From Scheffersomyces stipitis CBS 6054 (taxonomy: Eukaryota > Ascomycota > Pichiomycetes > Serinales > Debaryomycetaceae), in NCBI RefSeq assembly GCF_000209165.1, contig NC_009044.1, positions 310,001 through 374,000 on the forward strand: a stretch of 64,000 bases of DNA. Direction: 5' to 3'. The translations under genes were made by a program, and so were the position numbers. A model generated the notes under the pieces. The model did not search any database and had not been told where the DNA came from. It saw nothing but the letters and a program-made list of their open reading frames with translations. Shown here piece after piece: positions 20,074-30,513 of this stretch. Every line of letters starts with the position of its first letter. Position 1 is the stretch's first letter.

Positions 20074-20226
20074 ATGGCTAGGGAAAAAGATGGCTACAAG
20101 AATACTGACGTAGATACCATACTTGACTTAGGTTCTAAGTATATGAGCTTACTTACATTACTATTTTTCACTTACTTTAGGAAAGCACCGTGGATAATGG
20201 CCCTTGTTCTGCTAGCCCTGAGCTGA
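20074..20226 (+). CDS. Candidate small membrane protein, unrecognised
   Basis: This 50-aa frame starts at ATG 20074. The same frame is open from a GTG at 19990. It has a charged N-terminus and one hydrophobic stretch KYMSLLTLLFFTYFR followed by APWIMALV. Read with CTG as Ser, it ends SLASS. The pattern faintly recalls the first membrane segment of Asterix/UPF0139 proteins, but it would be truncated. It is divergent from POM34. No certain homology, so it could be a chance frame or one exon of a spliced gene. Confidence 0.3.
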   Translation: MAREKDGYKNTDVDTILDLGSKYMSLLTLLFFTYFRKAPWIMALVLLALS

Positions 20227-21038
20227 TATTCTTCTGATAAATGTTACCCGGAACTTTCACTGCGACCAGTTCTCTGTTTCCTCAGTATAGAAAATTTTTC
20301 AGTTTTCAATAAACTTTAGGTATCTCTTTTTCTCTTCAGTTCCAACATTGTCGCGCTCTGGAAGCGTAGATATAGCAGGTGCTCGTATCCAAATGGTATG
20401 AATGATCTAACACAACCGAAGGGCACTAGTTCTGATTCGGAACTCTCATTGGTTTCCTTGAATTACTTAAAGTAGTTTAGTATGATCCATTTGAAGGTAT
20501 AATGATGAATAAAATGTTACACAGACCTGTACTGATTCTTCTTGAACGATAAACGCAGTCTCAATACTGATTCATACCTTTAACGAGAGATAGTTTTGCA
20601 ATAGGGTGATATACTAACAATAACAGGTTTGGATAGGATCAATAAATGAAATCAGATGAATCATACTGTAGACTGTAGACTGTAGAATTAGAGTAATTGG
20701 CTAATATGTATGGAGTCTAGCAAGTTAAGAACTTCTTTGTGAAGAATATCACATTCTTCGATTTCCTTAGTTGAAACTAAAACCAAAAAACCCCATTATC
20801 CAATAAAGAGAGTTCTAACGGAGAAGTATGCTCTATACTCCTATTATTTAATTGCCTACATTCCATTAATTTACACGTTATATTATTGAAGTAACTAAGA
20901 ATACTAACCCTTCATCCACCCCTTTCTATTTAAATAATGTAAAAATGTTATATTAATATTTAGACATAGAGAAATGGAGCGGATGATTCTTTTTATTGAT
21001 GGTACATGTATATGAAGGAAGGTTTATATCTAAGCTGT
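20227..21038. other. Intergenic region downstream of RPS8
   Basis: About 800 bp of AT-rich sequence. ACTGTAG occurs twice in succession near 20667-20685. No gene or RNA signature was recognised. Confidence 0.5.
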
Positions 21039-21647
21039 TTACTTCTTAGCAGTCAATCTTCTCAAGTAGAAGGCCAATTCTTCACCTTCCAAGATGTAAC
21101 CATCACATCTACCAGATTGACCTGGTCTGGAAGAGATGGCAGCGTACAACTTACCGGAACCGAATTGGGCGTCAACAGCAGATTCAATAGCAGCTTGACC
21201 GGCTCTGGAAGCCAACTTTCTTTCGACCTTTCTAGATCTCTTGACTTCTTCTTCGGTAGCAGCAGGTTGGTTCTTCTTCTTACCTAAGGTAGAACCGTAG
21301 TGGTTTTCGTACCATTGTCTGAATGGAGTGGCATCGATTTGGACAATAGCAGCCTTAGTCAAGGTGTTGGTTCTGACCAATTCGTTGTTAGATGGGTGGT
21401 AGACGACAGTGGCAATTCTGGTCTTTCTGGAAACACCTTCAGAACCCCAGGAGAAGTTACCGGTTTCAACTCTCAAAGCTCTGAACTTTTGGTTACCACC
21501 TCTAGTTCTGACGGAGTGAATTCTCTTAGCACCAATCTTGGTGTTGGCAGATTGTCTACCTAATTCGAACTTTCTCTTCTTTCTGAACTGGGCTCTCTTG
21601 GCACCAGTAGCAGATCTCTTGTGACGTGAATCTCTAGAAATACCCAT
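21039..21647 (-). CDS. RPS8: 40S ribosomal protein eS8 (Rps8)
   Basis: The 202-aa product is near-identical in pattern to yeast Rps8. It opens [20 protein letters not shown] and contains [29 protein letters not shown] and the C-terminal [20 protein letters not shown]. Codon use is strongly biased (TTG, AGA, GGT, AAG), as expected for a highly expressed gene. The coding region is intronless. Directly before the ATG is a branch-point TACTAAC and a 3' splice site ending TATAG, so the mRNA probably has a spliced 5' leader (see the separate entry). DPH3 is divergent. Confidence 0.97.
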   Translation of the reverse strand: MGISRDSRHKRSATGAKRAQFRKKRKFELGRQSANTKIGAKRIHSVRTRGGNQKFRALRVETGNFSWGSEGVSRKTRIATVVYHPSNNELVRTNTLTKAAIVQIDATPFRQWYENHYGSTLGKKKNQPAATEEEVKRSRKVERKLASRAGQAAIESAVDAQFGSGKLYAAISSRPGQSGRCDGYILEGEELAFYLRRLTAKK

Positions 21648-21653
21648 TTTTAC

Positions 21654-22122
21654 CTATACGATGTTAGTAAGTGAACATTTGAAAAACATAAAAACAATAT
21701 GAAAGCCAAAACAAGGTGGACGTATTTAAATCCCTAACACTAATTTGATTTGATTTTGTTTAAGGTACTTGTATATCATTTGTCAAGTATTGGAAAATTT
21801 AGTCAATTCGATGATTTGGGTGAAAATTCTTATGGCTGTGGTGATCCAGAATATCTCTCGATTCAGCCAGTCAAAACTCTTCAAACTTGAACAGTATCAT
21901 AGCTGCTCTCAGCTTGTTCTACACTAATGGTTTGCATTTGATTGGACTTTGGATGGATGTCTTAAACTGGAATACGTGTATGTTCATTTAATGAATTTCG
22001 ATTCTGCAACGACGACAATGGTATCGACTTGTATGGGAATTCCCTTAGGTTTGGCTTTCGTATTTGCAGCAGCTACATGTGTCTCGACTACCTGCTGTTT
22101 ATTTGCTATGGTTAACACATAC
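21654..22122 (-). other. Probable 5'-UTR intron of RPS8
   Basis: On the minus strand, GTATGT at 22122-22117 is a perfect 5' splice site. TACTAAC then appears just before CGTATAG, which ends at 21654, leaving GTAAAA and the RPS8 ATG. The implied intron is 469 nt, a usual size for yeast ribosomal-protein introns. GTATGC variants at about 22281 and 22358 are alternative donors. A snoRNA host role is possible but no box C/D pair was convincingly seen. Confidence 0.6.
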
Positions 22123-22774
22123 ACTTTAGAATATCACTGATGAACAAAAGTATAAGAAGTGAATAAGGAACTGTTTAAAATTTTTTTTACTACCAACTGG
22201 AAGGAGCTCCATGAAATTTTTTCACTGTGTCCTACTAGGAAGAGTGCGAGCGCAAGAGCTGTTAACTATGGGACGGCATACAGACACCATGCTCTTAACT
22301 ATGGGAGTGCGCGTAAGAGAGGTTCCCTGGATATAGAGAAAGGTATGGTACGGCATACAGAGCATCTGCTCCTCTCACAGCAGTAGTCTGAATCCACTGG
22401 TGTGCGACTAAGGGTTGTTTTATATCACGTGCTAATGACTAACTTAAGGGCTCCAGCCCTCATCACCTGATAAGCCCGTCAGAATTTCTTTTGTACCAAA
22501 AATATCACGATGACTAAGGGCCCATAGAAATTGATTCTTAACTACGTGAGTGTTTTCTAGCTCCTACTTATACATTTTAGTTCTCCTTGCCAGCTGTATT
22601 ATTAGTTGTACCATATTCAACGACACCTTAGAGACGTGTCCCCTTTCTCTGGCCATTCATCTAATCCAGAAACATTTTCTGGAATTTTTCACTCCGCAAT
22701 ACTAGCACACTACATTAAGAGCATTAAATCCTACGTAAACCCTAGAACTTCACTACAAAAAGCACAGATTCAGT
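22123..22774. promoter_or_regulatory. Divergent RPS8/DPH3 promoter region
   Basis: CACGTG at 22426-22431 and repeated ACTAAGGG/CTTAAGGG words (22407-22414, 22443-22450, 22513-22520) resemble the Cbf1 plus Tbf1-like combination known in CTG-clade ribosomal-protein promoters. Direct repeats TTAACTATGGGA (22262-22273, 22295-22306) and ACGGCATACAGA (22273-22284, 22350-22361) lie nearer the RPS8 leader. Confidence 0.45.
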
Positions 22775-22993
22775 ATGGAAACCATATACGACGAGATAGA
22801 GATCGAGGACTTCACATTTGATCCCATAACCCAGTTGTTCCAGTACCCATGTCCATGTGGGGACCGTTTCGCAATCAGTTTCGATGATTTAAAAGATGGG
22901 GAAGACATAGCAGTTTGTCCCAGTTGTTCGCTTATGGTCAAGGTGATCTACGAGCCCGAGGACTTGGACGAGTACGAGGAGGAGTTGAAGTAG
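22775..22993 (+). CDS. DPH3: Dph3/Kti11, zinc CSL protein of diphthamide synthesis and Elongator
   Basis: The 72-aa protein is a complete CSL zinc-finger protein. The four zinc ligands are Cys26 and Cys28 (CPCGDRF) and Cys48 and Cys51 (CPSCSLM). The [12 protein letters not shown] opening is typical. Dph3 donates electrons to the radical enzyme Dph1-Dph2 in diphthamide formation on eEF2 and to Elongator in tRNA wobble-uridine modification. The acidic C-terminus ends shortly after the last conserved block, slightly shorter than the 82 aa of S. cerevisiae. It is divergent from RPS8, fitting a translation-related pair. Confidence 0.96.
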   Translation: METIYDEIEIEDFTFDPITQLFQYPCPCGDRFAISFDDLKDGEDIAVCPSCSLMVKVIYEPEDLDEYEEELK

Positions 22994-24937
22994 AGGCAGA
23001 AACAGAACTAGTCCGGAATGTACGATAAAACATCCCATATCTGAAACAGCTATGCACATATCTACGAAGACGACGTCCCAGACGAGTATCGCTCAATTCA
23101 AGATGGAGCCACGTTCTCTGCTGTTACAACATACCCGCAGTTCACGAAGTTCAAGATAAGACACTTGCAGCCTGTTATCCAGACGGCGCAAGCGTTCGCA
23201 TGCGGAATTTGCCTACTAATGCGAGCATGGAGCCCTCGCTTATTCTGGCAAGACAGAGATCATCCAGATGACTCAAAAACCCGATTCACAATCAGGACGG
23301 GTGAGTGCAGACGTTTTCAGAGATCAGACGCACCAATGGCCCCAATTGGCTATGGTTTCCGCTTGCTACATAGTTAAATATTTATTCTAATGCATTTATG
23401 AAACATCAACGCTAGTCAACTGTAGAATCAGACGATTGACGACGGTTCGACCGTGAATGTGGTTCTATAAACTTGCAACGGCTGTCTTGTCACCACCTCA
23501 TCGCATTTGTCATCCTGCGAGCTACCAAGCAGTGACGATTTCATCCAAACACATTTCCTCTGGGTATCAGTTGATGATGATGCGCGAATCGGAAAAGTAA
23601 ACTGGAAGAATACCCAGTGCATGGTCAGTGCATTGCCCATTGTTCGTACTTTTGTCTACATGGACTAGTCGGATAAAAGTACTATTTTACTATCTCGACT
23701 ACAATTCTGTGCCGGTAAGAACAGGGATTTACGAGGTGATTCAGCTGGCTATTGTCGTTCGAAAGAGACAAGGTATATGAAGTATAACGGTTTCGATTTC
23801 AGACAGACATTTCTTGACCCATTCGGTCGGCCATGTTAGAGATAACATACGCTCTCGAAAAATAATAAACGTTAATGATAACTGAAAAAGAAAACAAAAA
23901 TGTTGTGAGCCCAAGTACAATGGTGCGCAAAGCGCGGAAAAATACACGATTTATCCGTCTAAAAATTAGCTTGCGTACCATAGAAAACTGCGACATTATG
24001 CACGTGACGCTCTAAGGCTTATGGATTTGCAAATTTCTTTTTAGTGTAACATGCAGCTTTTTCCTTCTATTTTCTAGTTTAGATATTTCCGTTGAGATGG
24101 TCTTTCTTCGGTGGCGCATGCCCAAGATGTTCTATGACTAGCTAATCGACAGAATTCCAGATGGTATTTCCAGTTTCGTCATAGAATGTCTCAAGGCGGA
24201 GACTGTGGTTCGAACAATGAACCATGCTGCAGGAAGGTACAGAGATATCTCGACGTCTGGACGCCTTGAGGCGAGATTGCAACGTTCGCTGGTCAGGTAT
24301 CAGCAACGTTATATTGTTGGGTGGTCCTTCCCCCACGTCGCTTCATGGAGCTAGCCAGTTCGAAGGTTCCATGAAGGCCTGCCCTCCCGGCAAGCTGTTT
24401 TAGTAAGTAGTATCTGTAGCTGCGCGAGTAATATAACTGTAATTACCGCACACCCACATTCACACAAATTTTGTAGACCAACGTCCCAACGGTTTGTTGA
24501 TGAGATTCGGTCGATTTGGCGATTTCACAATTAACAAACGGCAGAAAATAACGTTGGCGTGGAGGAGATCCTTCGCGGCGCTATTTCTTTAGCTTCAGTT
24601 GGGGGCACCGAAACCTTATAGTTTATCTCTACACATATCCTGGGCGCATTTATGTTCCATGGGGAGTCTCGATGTCAAATCCGATACCCTAGTGCAGCAA
24701 GAAAACTATCCCGAAGCCTGGAAACCTCCGGAACGGGAAGTTAGACGCACCGCGTTTACTCTTTGTACAACTACTTATTGTACTATTTTAGGGGGTGAGG
24801 GCTGTTTGTGTTCTATTAACTAGCCTGATAAATGCGGCATAATATATTAAGAAATGTCTCACGGGAGGAGATTGTTCTTCGAGGCCATAACTTCCCCCTC
24901 TACATTATACAAATATGGGCAGCGTTAGTGTGGGAAA

Positions 24938-25108
24938 ATGAAATTGTTGGACCTATTCGGCAAAGTCGACTGTCTTACCGAGAATTCCGATTTAAGCAAA
25001 ACGGAGGACAAGAACCTATTGGACCTTCCACCCACGATGTGTTGGAATTTTGTTGCTAAAACCATTCGGCAAATTAAAGACTTTTCTTTTGAAACGCTGC
25101 AAGAATAA
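24938..25108 (+). CDS. Candidate 56-aa small ORF, unrecognised
   Basis: The ATG-initiated frame begins MKLLDLFGKVDCLTENSDLS and ends with TAA at 25106-25108. Codons (TTG, GAC, AAC, AAG) resemble those of real genes here, and it overlaps a longer frame in another phase that looks less protein-like. It may be a genuine small gene or the remnant of a longer one. No family is recognised. Confidence 0.25.
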   Translation: MKLLDLFGKVDCLTENSDLSKTEDKNLLDLPPTMCWNFVAKTIRQIKDFSFETLQE

Positions 25109-26078
25109 ATTCTATTCGAAAATATTACAAGCATTTGAGAAGAGAAAATAATTTTAAGAACTTACCCAAAGCTGCTTGGTAGATGTTGAAGTCAGGGGGA
25201 TTTACAAATCCCCAGCTTGCCAGAAGAACATGGCACGCCCTCGATGGCGTATTGTGAAAAAGACCAACCGACCGGCTACACATGTCTAGATAATGGACCT
25301 TCCTGGCATCTTTTCCATGGAAAAGTACAAAGATTGGTCGATTTAACGTCCTCATTATTAAAACAATTTAGATTATTTTTTTGTACCACCTAGGCACTAG
25401 ACACACATGCTAGAAACATCCCGGGCTTGAACAAGAAATGCAAGAGTAGAGTATGGCCGTGATAGCGTTTCTCGATCACCAGTTATGAGCTTATTCTATG
25501 AGGTCTCCGTCTCCGTGGAAATGACTCCGTGGATAAGTGGAAAGTCACCATATAAGATGGTTTTGGTATGGCTGGTAAGGCTAACAATAGTGAAAACTGC
25601 CTGGTAAATAATATGGTGATTTCTGAATGAGCTTTGTACATACCGAGAACACCTATAGAGTAATATTACATAAGAAAATTTGGGGAAACAAAAGCTCCTT
25701 TGGGAACAAGTAGTAGCGACAACTTTAATTTGTTGGCAACGACTTTATGGTTTCTTTTACACATAATATTATGATCGAGAGAACACCTTTGAATTAATTA
25801 CGAAGTGCTCTCGACCTCTTGTAGGCCACAAGCCAACGGGAGCACAATGGAGGAGAGTACCACAGTAACCAAGAGGCTCATTTGTAGAGTAGTGTAATTA
25901 TAGAAGTAAAACAACTACATTCTGGCCCCTGGTAGGGAGACAGAGAAACTCGCCTCAGTATTTTTTATTTTCCACATCAACTGCTGCAGCTCAGACTACA
26001 GCAGCTTAATATATGGTAGTTATTCACCGACGACGGGAAGCGTCGCCAGCAACCACAGGAGCCTGGACAATGGAAAAA

Positions 26079-27149
26079 TTGTCGCGGGCATAACGCAGAA
26101 GCTAAGCACTACCGACGGAAAGGGACTCAGACATCCTATTTGTCGCAGAATTGTCGCATGAAGCATGAGTATTTTGTGTCGGTGCAAACCGTTCCTCGAT
26201 CGAATTGTTTCACGCAAGTCGAGATTCGATATTTGCAAAGTGTCGAGCTTCTTGGGGCGGGTTATGGCAAGTGGTGAAGTCTCTGTCTGTAGGATCAGGC
26301 TCTATTTTTGCCGTGACTTTGACACAGATCCGACGATTTACATAATTACAGGGAGGTTTTCACCCAGGGGTGAATATTAAAATCGTAAGAGTTGGTGAAC
26401 TAACGGCCATGGCATGCGGACAATTGGGTGTGAAAACAGAAGGATAGAGCCAAAAAAACAGTGACTTAATAAAAAAATAGTGAAAAAGAAATTCCGGAAA
26501 TATTTTGTTGAAGGAAATTTTCTGTCAGGCCAGGCAGCAGAAAAATATTTTCAGACATACACCAAGACAGACGGAAAATGTGCAAGCTAAACAACCGACA
26601 TTCATTAATCGGATTAAACAGTAGACTAGTTTTATAAATGCAGCGATTTCCGGTAGAAACGTTTTTTCTAAAAAAGAGTTGAAGTTTGGCAAGTCTTTCT
26701 GGCACCAATAAGTTATAAGAGCAAGCAACGAGCTGTCCGGCCCGACGCATCTAAAGCACGACATCTCTCGAGGTACGACATTCCCCTCGACGCCCCAAAA
26801 CCGCAACCCACACCCAAGAGGCCCACATCCACTGGCTAGCTTAACTAGACGTCGCACGACATTGTACCGCGACATCCCACGACACGACAACCCCCACGGC
26901 CGCCTATCACTGACCCAGCGTTTCTGTCAGTGACTTGGTCCAGAATCAGATTATTATCTGCTCCATATAGTAATCGTCCTTCCTAGGCTTCAAAAGTCAA
27001 GGAGTAAACGACGACATTGGAGGCCCCAGAAAACCCTTCCAAATATAAGGGGCACCAGCACAACAAAGTGGGACCCACCCAGACAAGTTTTAGACTCCAC
27101 CAAAGGTCTAGCCGTGACAATTTGTAGATCTCCAGTCACTTTACGACAT
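26079..27149. promoter_or_regulatory. Reiterated CGACA-type motif upstream of the Myb gene
   Basis: ACGACAT occurs at 26758, 26775, 26856, 27011 and 27143, all in the same orientation, with variants GCGACAT (26869), ACGACAC (26879) and ACGACAA (26884). TTGTCGC, the inverse of GCGACAA, occurs at 26079, 26140 and 26151. The array lies 560-1630 bp upstream of the Myb ATG. The binding factor is unknown. Confidence 0.5.
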
Positions 27150-27709
27150 TACTTTGACTAGGCTCTAGCACCAACTCTTTCTCGTCCCCACATTGCCACC
27201 AATCTCATTGATAGCCACTAGCATATTCAGTCATCTGGTTTGAAAATTTCTCCACTACGTCAAATTTTCCAGCGAAGCAGACTAAAGTCACCCTATCCAG
27301 AAGTCTAGCAGGGAAAATATATAAGGAGCCCTCTTTATATTATCGAGACATCCGTAATTTCCATACCCCGTTCTTGACACTATAGGAGAGTTTGTTCTTG
27401 ATCCTTTTGACATTTATTGATAAATCTTACTTTTCCTTGATCTTCCAGATCTTTATCCATACTTGGTAGTCTCATTTATATAGTAGTCCATTTGGCTCGC
27501 ATACCGTTTTACGCTACCTTTCCTCATACAAAATTAATCCCTGTTTTGGACCCAAAAATTAACTAAAAAGCATCTGCCATTCCACCATTTAGCAAGTAGC
27601 TAATCCAAATTACCCCCTACAGCGATATCCTTCAGTGATATCTGCAGAGCCCCCACAAGAGCCCCCCATCATTCAGTCCCAGATATATATTCGCACACCG
27701 GTGCTCACC

Positions 27710-29683
27710 ATGAATTACCATAACTCAAACCCCGGCGGGCCCGACGCTACGTCGGCTTCCTCAGCACCAGCATCCACAGCGTCGTCAGCATCGGCAGCCG
27801 CTTCTGCATCCTATTACTACGCTCCGGTACAACAGTACCAGCCGCAACCGCTCCACCACACCATCCAGCCTAATGGCCCGAACTCGGTTCCAACCACCCC
27901 AGGAGCCCCCACAAGAAGAGGTCCATGGTCTCCTATGGAAGACAAGAAGCTTCTTGATCTCATCAACATCTTTGGTCCTACCAATTGGGTGCGCATCTCT
28001 AATAGCATTGGAACGAGAACGCCGAAGCAATGCCGCGAGCGCTACCACCAGAACTTGAAGCCGCTGCTAAACCGTCTGCCAATTACAGTAGAAGAAGGCG
28101 AGTTGATCGAGCTGTTGGTAGCAAAATACGGTAAGAAATGGGCCGAAATTTCTCGTCACTTAAATGGCCGTTCCGACAACGCCATCAAGAATTGGTGGAA
28201 CGGAGGAGCCAACCGTAGAAGAAGAGCCTCGTTGGTGCACGAACCGAATGTGGCTGGTAACAGCAACAGCAATAATAATAACAACTCGATGAGCAGCTCT
28301 AACGGTAGTAACGTCAATGCCAATGGCCTCAATAGTAGCACTAGCATCTCGACGATGTCGGCATCCACTTCTGCATCCACCAACTCCACACGCTCGCAAA
28401 ACGGGTCGCTCTCCAGTCCTTCAGGACTTCCCACGCTTACCCAGAACAAGAGTTCTGCTAGCTTGCCTGAAGCAGTGTTGTCTGTCAGCTCGGCACAGGT
28501 CCACCAGTCAAATTCGCTGCGCTCATCACTCAACGAGCCTTCGCTCTCGGCAAACTCATCTGCACTCAACTTATCTGCTGCAAACCCGAACAGTCTTTCA
28601 TCCTACGCCATCACCAATAACCATAACACCAACATCAACAATACCAGTAACAACTCCACAATATTACCACCTCCTATCGGAGCTTCGCAGCCTTCGACTT
28701 TCCCCCAGATTCCTCAGCTTCCCCAGATTTCATTTAACACATCCATGTTTGGTAAGCCTGATGCGCTGTTCAAAGCCCATACACCTCCTCCTGGGTCTAT
28801 GGCTGCAGCCGTCCCTCATACCATGACTTCACCTGTAAAAGCGACTTCACTTAGATCTGCTAGTTTTGACGTAACCTCGGCTACTGGAGCCACGAACGCA
28901 TCCACTTCAACTCTTACATCCACCACTCTTCCTCCAATTTCTTCATCTAACAAGAGAAGACTCTTGGACGACCCCATCAGTAGAAGACATTCCACTGCAA
29001 ACTACCACTATGCCCATCCCAACGGAAACACAAATAACAATAATAATAATAATAATAATTTCGCAGTTCCGACTTCTTCGGCTCCTGGTTCGGCATCTGC
29101 TGCTACAGGTTCAATTATCGGAGGTGCTGGCACCGTTTCTCCCTCGTACTATGGCTCGCCACTACTTCTCAGTACTCAAGTATCGAGAAACAACTCGATC
29201 TCACACTTTGAGTTTCTGACGTTGAACTCAACCTCGCATTCTCTGAGAAGATCGAGTTCGATAGCACCAGACTTCTTTCCAAATCCATTAAAGGAGCTAC
29301 AGGCAGCCGCATCTTCCTTGAACAAGGAGGGAAACGTGAACCACAAACGTAACATGTCGCAGAACTCGTCGTTCAACTCTCCTTCTTTGACTCCTTCTAC
29401 CCGTTTCTCCATCTCATCAACTACCTCCCTTTTAAATAACACTTCTACCAACTTGACAATGCCATCAGCCACAACCCTGCCTTCCAGCAATTACAACGGT
29501 CTCAAGAACGATCATTCTTCTAGCAGTGGGTCCATTCCAGCACTCAAAGAAGAAGTCGAGTTGAAGTTGAAGCACAAGAACGACTTGGACGATGTAGACA
29601 TGGACGACTCCCATAACCACTTGCAAAATCCCAGGACAACCATGGTGAAAACCAAGATCTCGGTTCTGAGCCTCATTGATTGA
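27710..29683 (+). CDS. R2R3-Myb transcription factor of the FlbD/RCA-1 type
   Basis: The start chosen is the ATG at 27710 (context CTCACCATG), because the upstream in-frame extension begins with GTG; this gives 657 aa. Two Myb repeats lie at about residues 69-118 (RRGPWSPMEDKKLLDLI through NWVRIS to RERYHQNLKP) and 120-170 (ITVEEGELIE through GKKWAEISRHL to NAIKNWWNG), followed by RRRR. The repeats match the FlbD/RCA-1 family of developmental regulators of filamentous fungi. CTG codons at 28064 and 28076 fall in the linker, where Ser fits the family better than Leu. The rest is Ser/Asn/Thr-rich with a poly-Asn run from (AAT)n near 29036-29058. No other domain is seen. Confidence 0.88.
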   Translation: MNYHNSNPGGPDATSASSAPASTASSASAAASASYYYAPVQQYQPQPLHHTIQPNGPNSVPTTPGAPTRRGPWSPMEDKKLLDLINIFGPTNWVRISNSIGTRTPKQCRERYHQNLKPLLNRLPITVEEGELIELLVAKYGKKWAEISRHLNGRSDNAIKNWWNGGANRRRRASLVHEPNVAGNSNSNNNNNSMSSSNGSNVNANGLNSSTSISTMSASTSASTNSTRSQNGSLSSPSGLPTLTQNKSSASLPEAVLSVSSAQVHQSNSLRSSLNEPSLSANSSALNLSAANPNSLSSYAITNNHNTNINNTSNNSTILPPPIGASQPSTFPQIPQLPQISFNTSMFGKPDALFKAHTPPPGSMAAAVPHTMTSPVKATSLRSASFDVTSATGATNASTSTLTSTTLPPISSSNKRRLLDDPISRRHSTANYHYAHPNGNTNNNNNNNNNFAVPTSSAPGSASAATGSIIGGAGTVSPSYYGSPLLLSTQVSRNNSISHFEFLTLNSTSHSLRRSSSIAPDFFPNPLKELQAAASSLNKEGNVNHKRNMSQNSSFNSPSLTPSTRFSISSTTSLLNNTSTNLTMPSATTLPSSNYNGLKNDHSSSSGSIPALKEEVELKLKHKNDLDDVDMDDSHNHLQNPRTTMVKTKISVLSLID

Positions 29684-30513
29684 ATGAGCGGTGGATCCGT
29701 TCTCTCGGACTGTTTTCGTACTTCCATCTGTAACAATACTTGTTTTCCTTATAGACCTCCAAAAACAGTTTCTTCAATTCTTGGTTATCTATTTTTCAAT
29801 TCTCGGGAGTTTACTCTGTAACTAATAATTTGACTATTACTTCAAGAAAATGAAATACATATTTAAGAATACATGCATCGTTCTACAATTGTACTGTAGG
29901 GTACTGCTATTCATAAGCAGATTCGTAAGCTCAATTCATTGGATATCTAGTAGTACAAATCTACATTCTTATTATATCTTATAAATATACTGGGTCTATC
30001 TGGCTCAGAGCCTCATAAATTGAACCATTTTGCTGCGCGCGCTGGCGCACTGGTAGCGCCGCAAATATCCATTTACAATCTGACTCCAGAAGTCTAGCCT
30101 CTTTCTTGGGGTGTTCATCATCGATTGGGCTCATTGGCACTCGATACGTGATTGATTGCTTTCAGAAAGACTAGAGTCATCAAGTATCCTTCCTGGGAAT
30201 ATAAGGATTCACTTAAGAGATATCCGAGGAAGTTTTGATCTTGGAATAGAAAAAGATATCAGAAGACAGAAGATATCTTGTATCAGGATTGAAGGAACTT
30301 GAAACCTAAATCAACACAACTTTAACATCAGATATTGTCAATTGCAATCCATTAAGTCCAATATCAAATTGTAAGTTGCTGTTGAGTATAGAAAGATTTC
30401 AACGGAATCGGTAGCATCGTCTGGTATCATATCATATATTCGTCTAAATATTATTAACCCAGGCTCAATCAAACCATCCCTTTCATCTTATCCTCATCAT
30501 TAATTCAAGGAAC
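29684..30513. other. Spacer between the Myb gene and VPS35
   Basis: This 830-bp region has no gene. A GC-rich hairpin GGCGC-ACTGGTA-GCGCC lies near 30040-30060. A GATATC-rich segment occurs near 30220-30280. CCGAGG appears at 30219-30224 and is probably background. Confidence 0.5.

Larger units (their letters stand above)
22994..27709. other. 4.7-kb gene-poor region upstream of the Myb gene
   Basis: No frame here has recognisable homology. Short frames are listed or rejected separately. There is one E-box at 24001-24006. No LTR pair, transposon frame, tRNA or CRISPR-like array was recognised. The right part (26.0-27.15 kb) carries the reiterated CGACA-containing motif, and ATATATAAGG near 27318 is a possible TATA for the Myb gene. 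Long upstream regions are common for developmental regulators in CTG-clade yeasts. Confidence 0.55.

Noticed and set aside
23060..23377. Protein-like frame after DPH3
   Set aside because: It is open over about 100 codons but has no early ATG, and its second half is Arg/Cys/Trp-rich like random translation.
23571..23590. Box C-like TGATGATG as a C/D snoRNA
   Set aside because: No box D at a suitable distance and no terminal stem could be found.
27635..27709. N-terminal extension of the Myb protein from 27635
   Set aside because: The first codon is GTG, which is not a normal start in yeast. The ATG at 27710 has a good context.
22994..27709. Centromere or retrotransposon remnant in the gene-poor interval
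   Set aside because: S. stipitis centromeres are associated with Tps5 elements, but no Gag/Pol-like frame, LTR pair or long inverted repeat was seen here.
30030..30120. tRNA-Trp-like words (TGGCGCACTGGTAGCGC and TCTGACTCCAGA)
   Set aside because: The D-arm-like hairpin and the anticodon-like word are separated by extra bases, the acceptor stem cannot be closed and no proper B box follows. It is treated as a chance hairpin.
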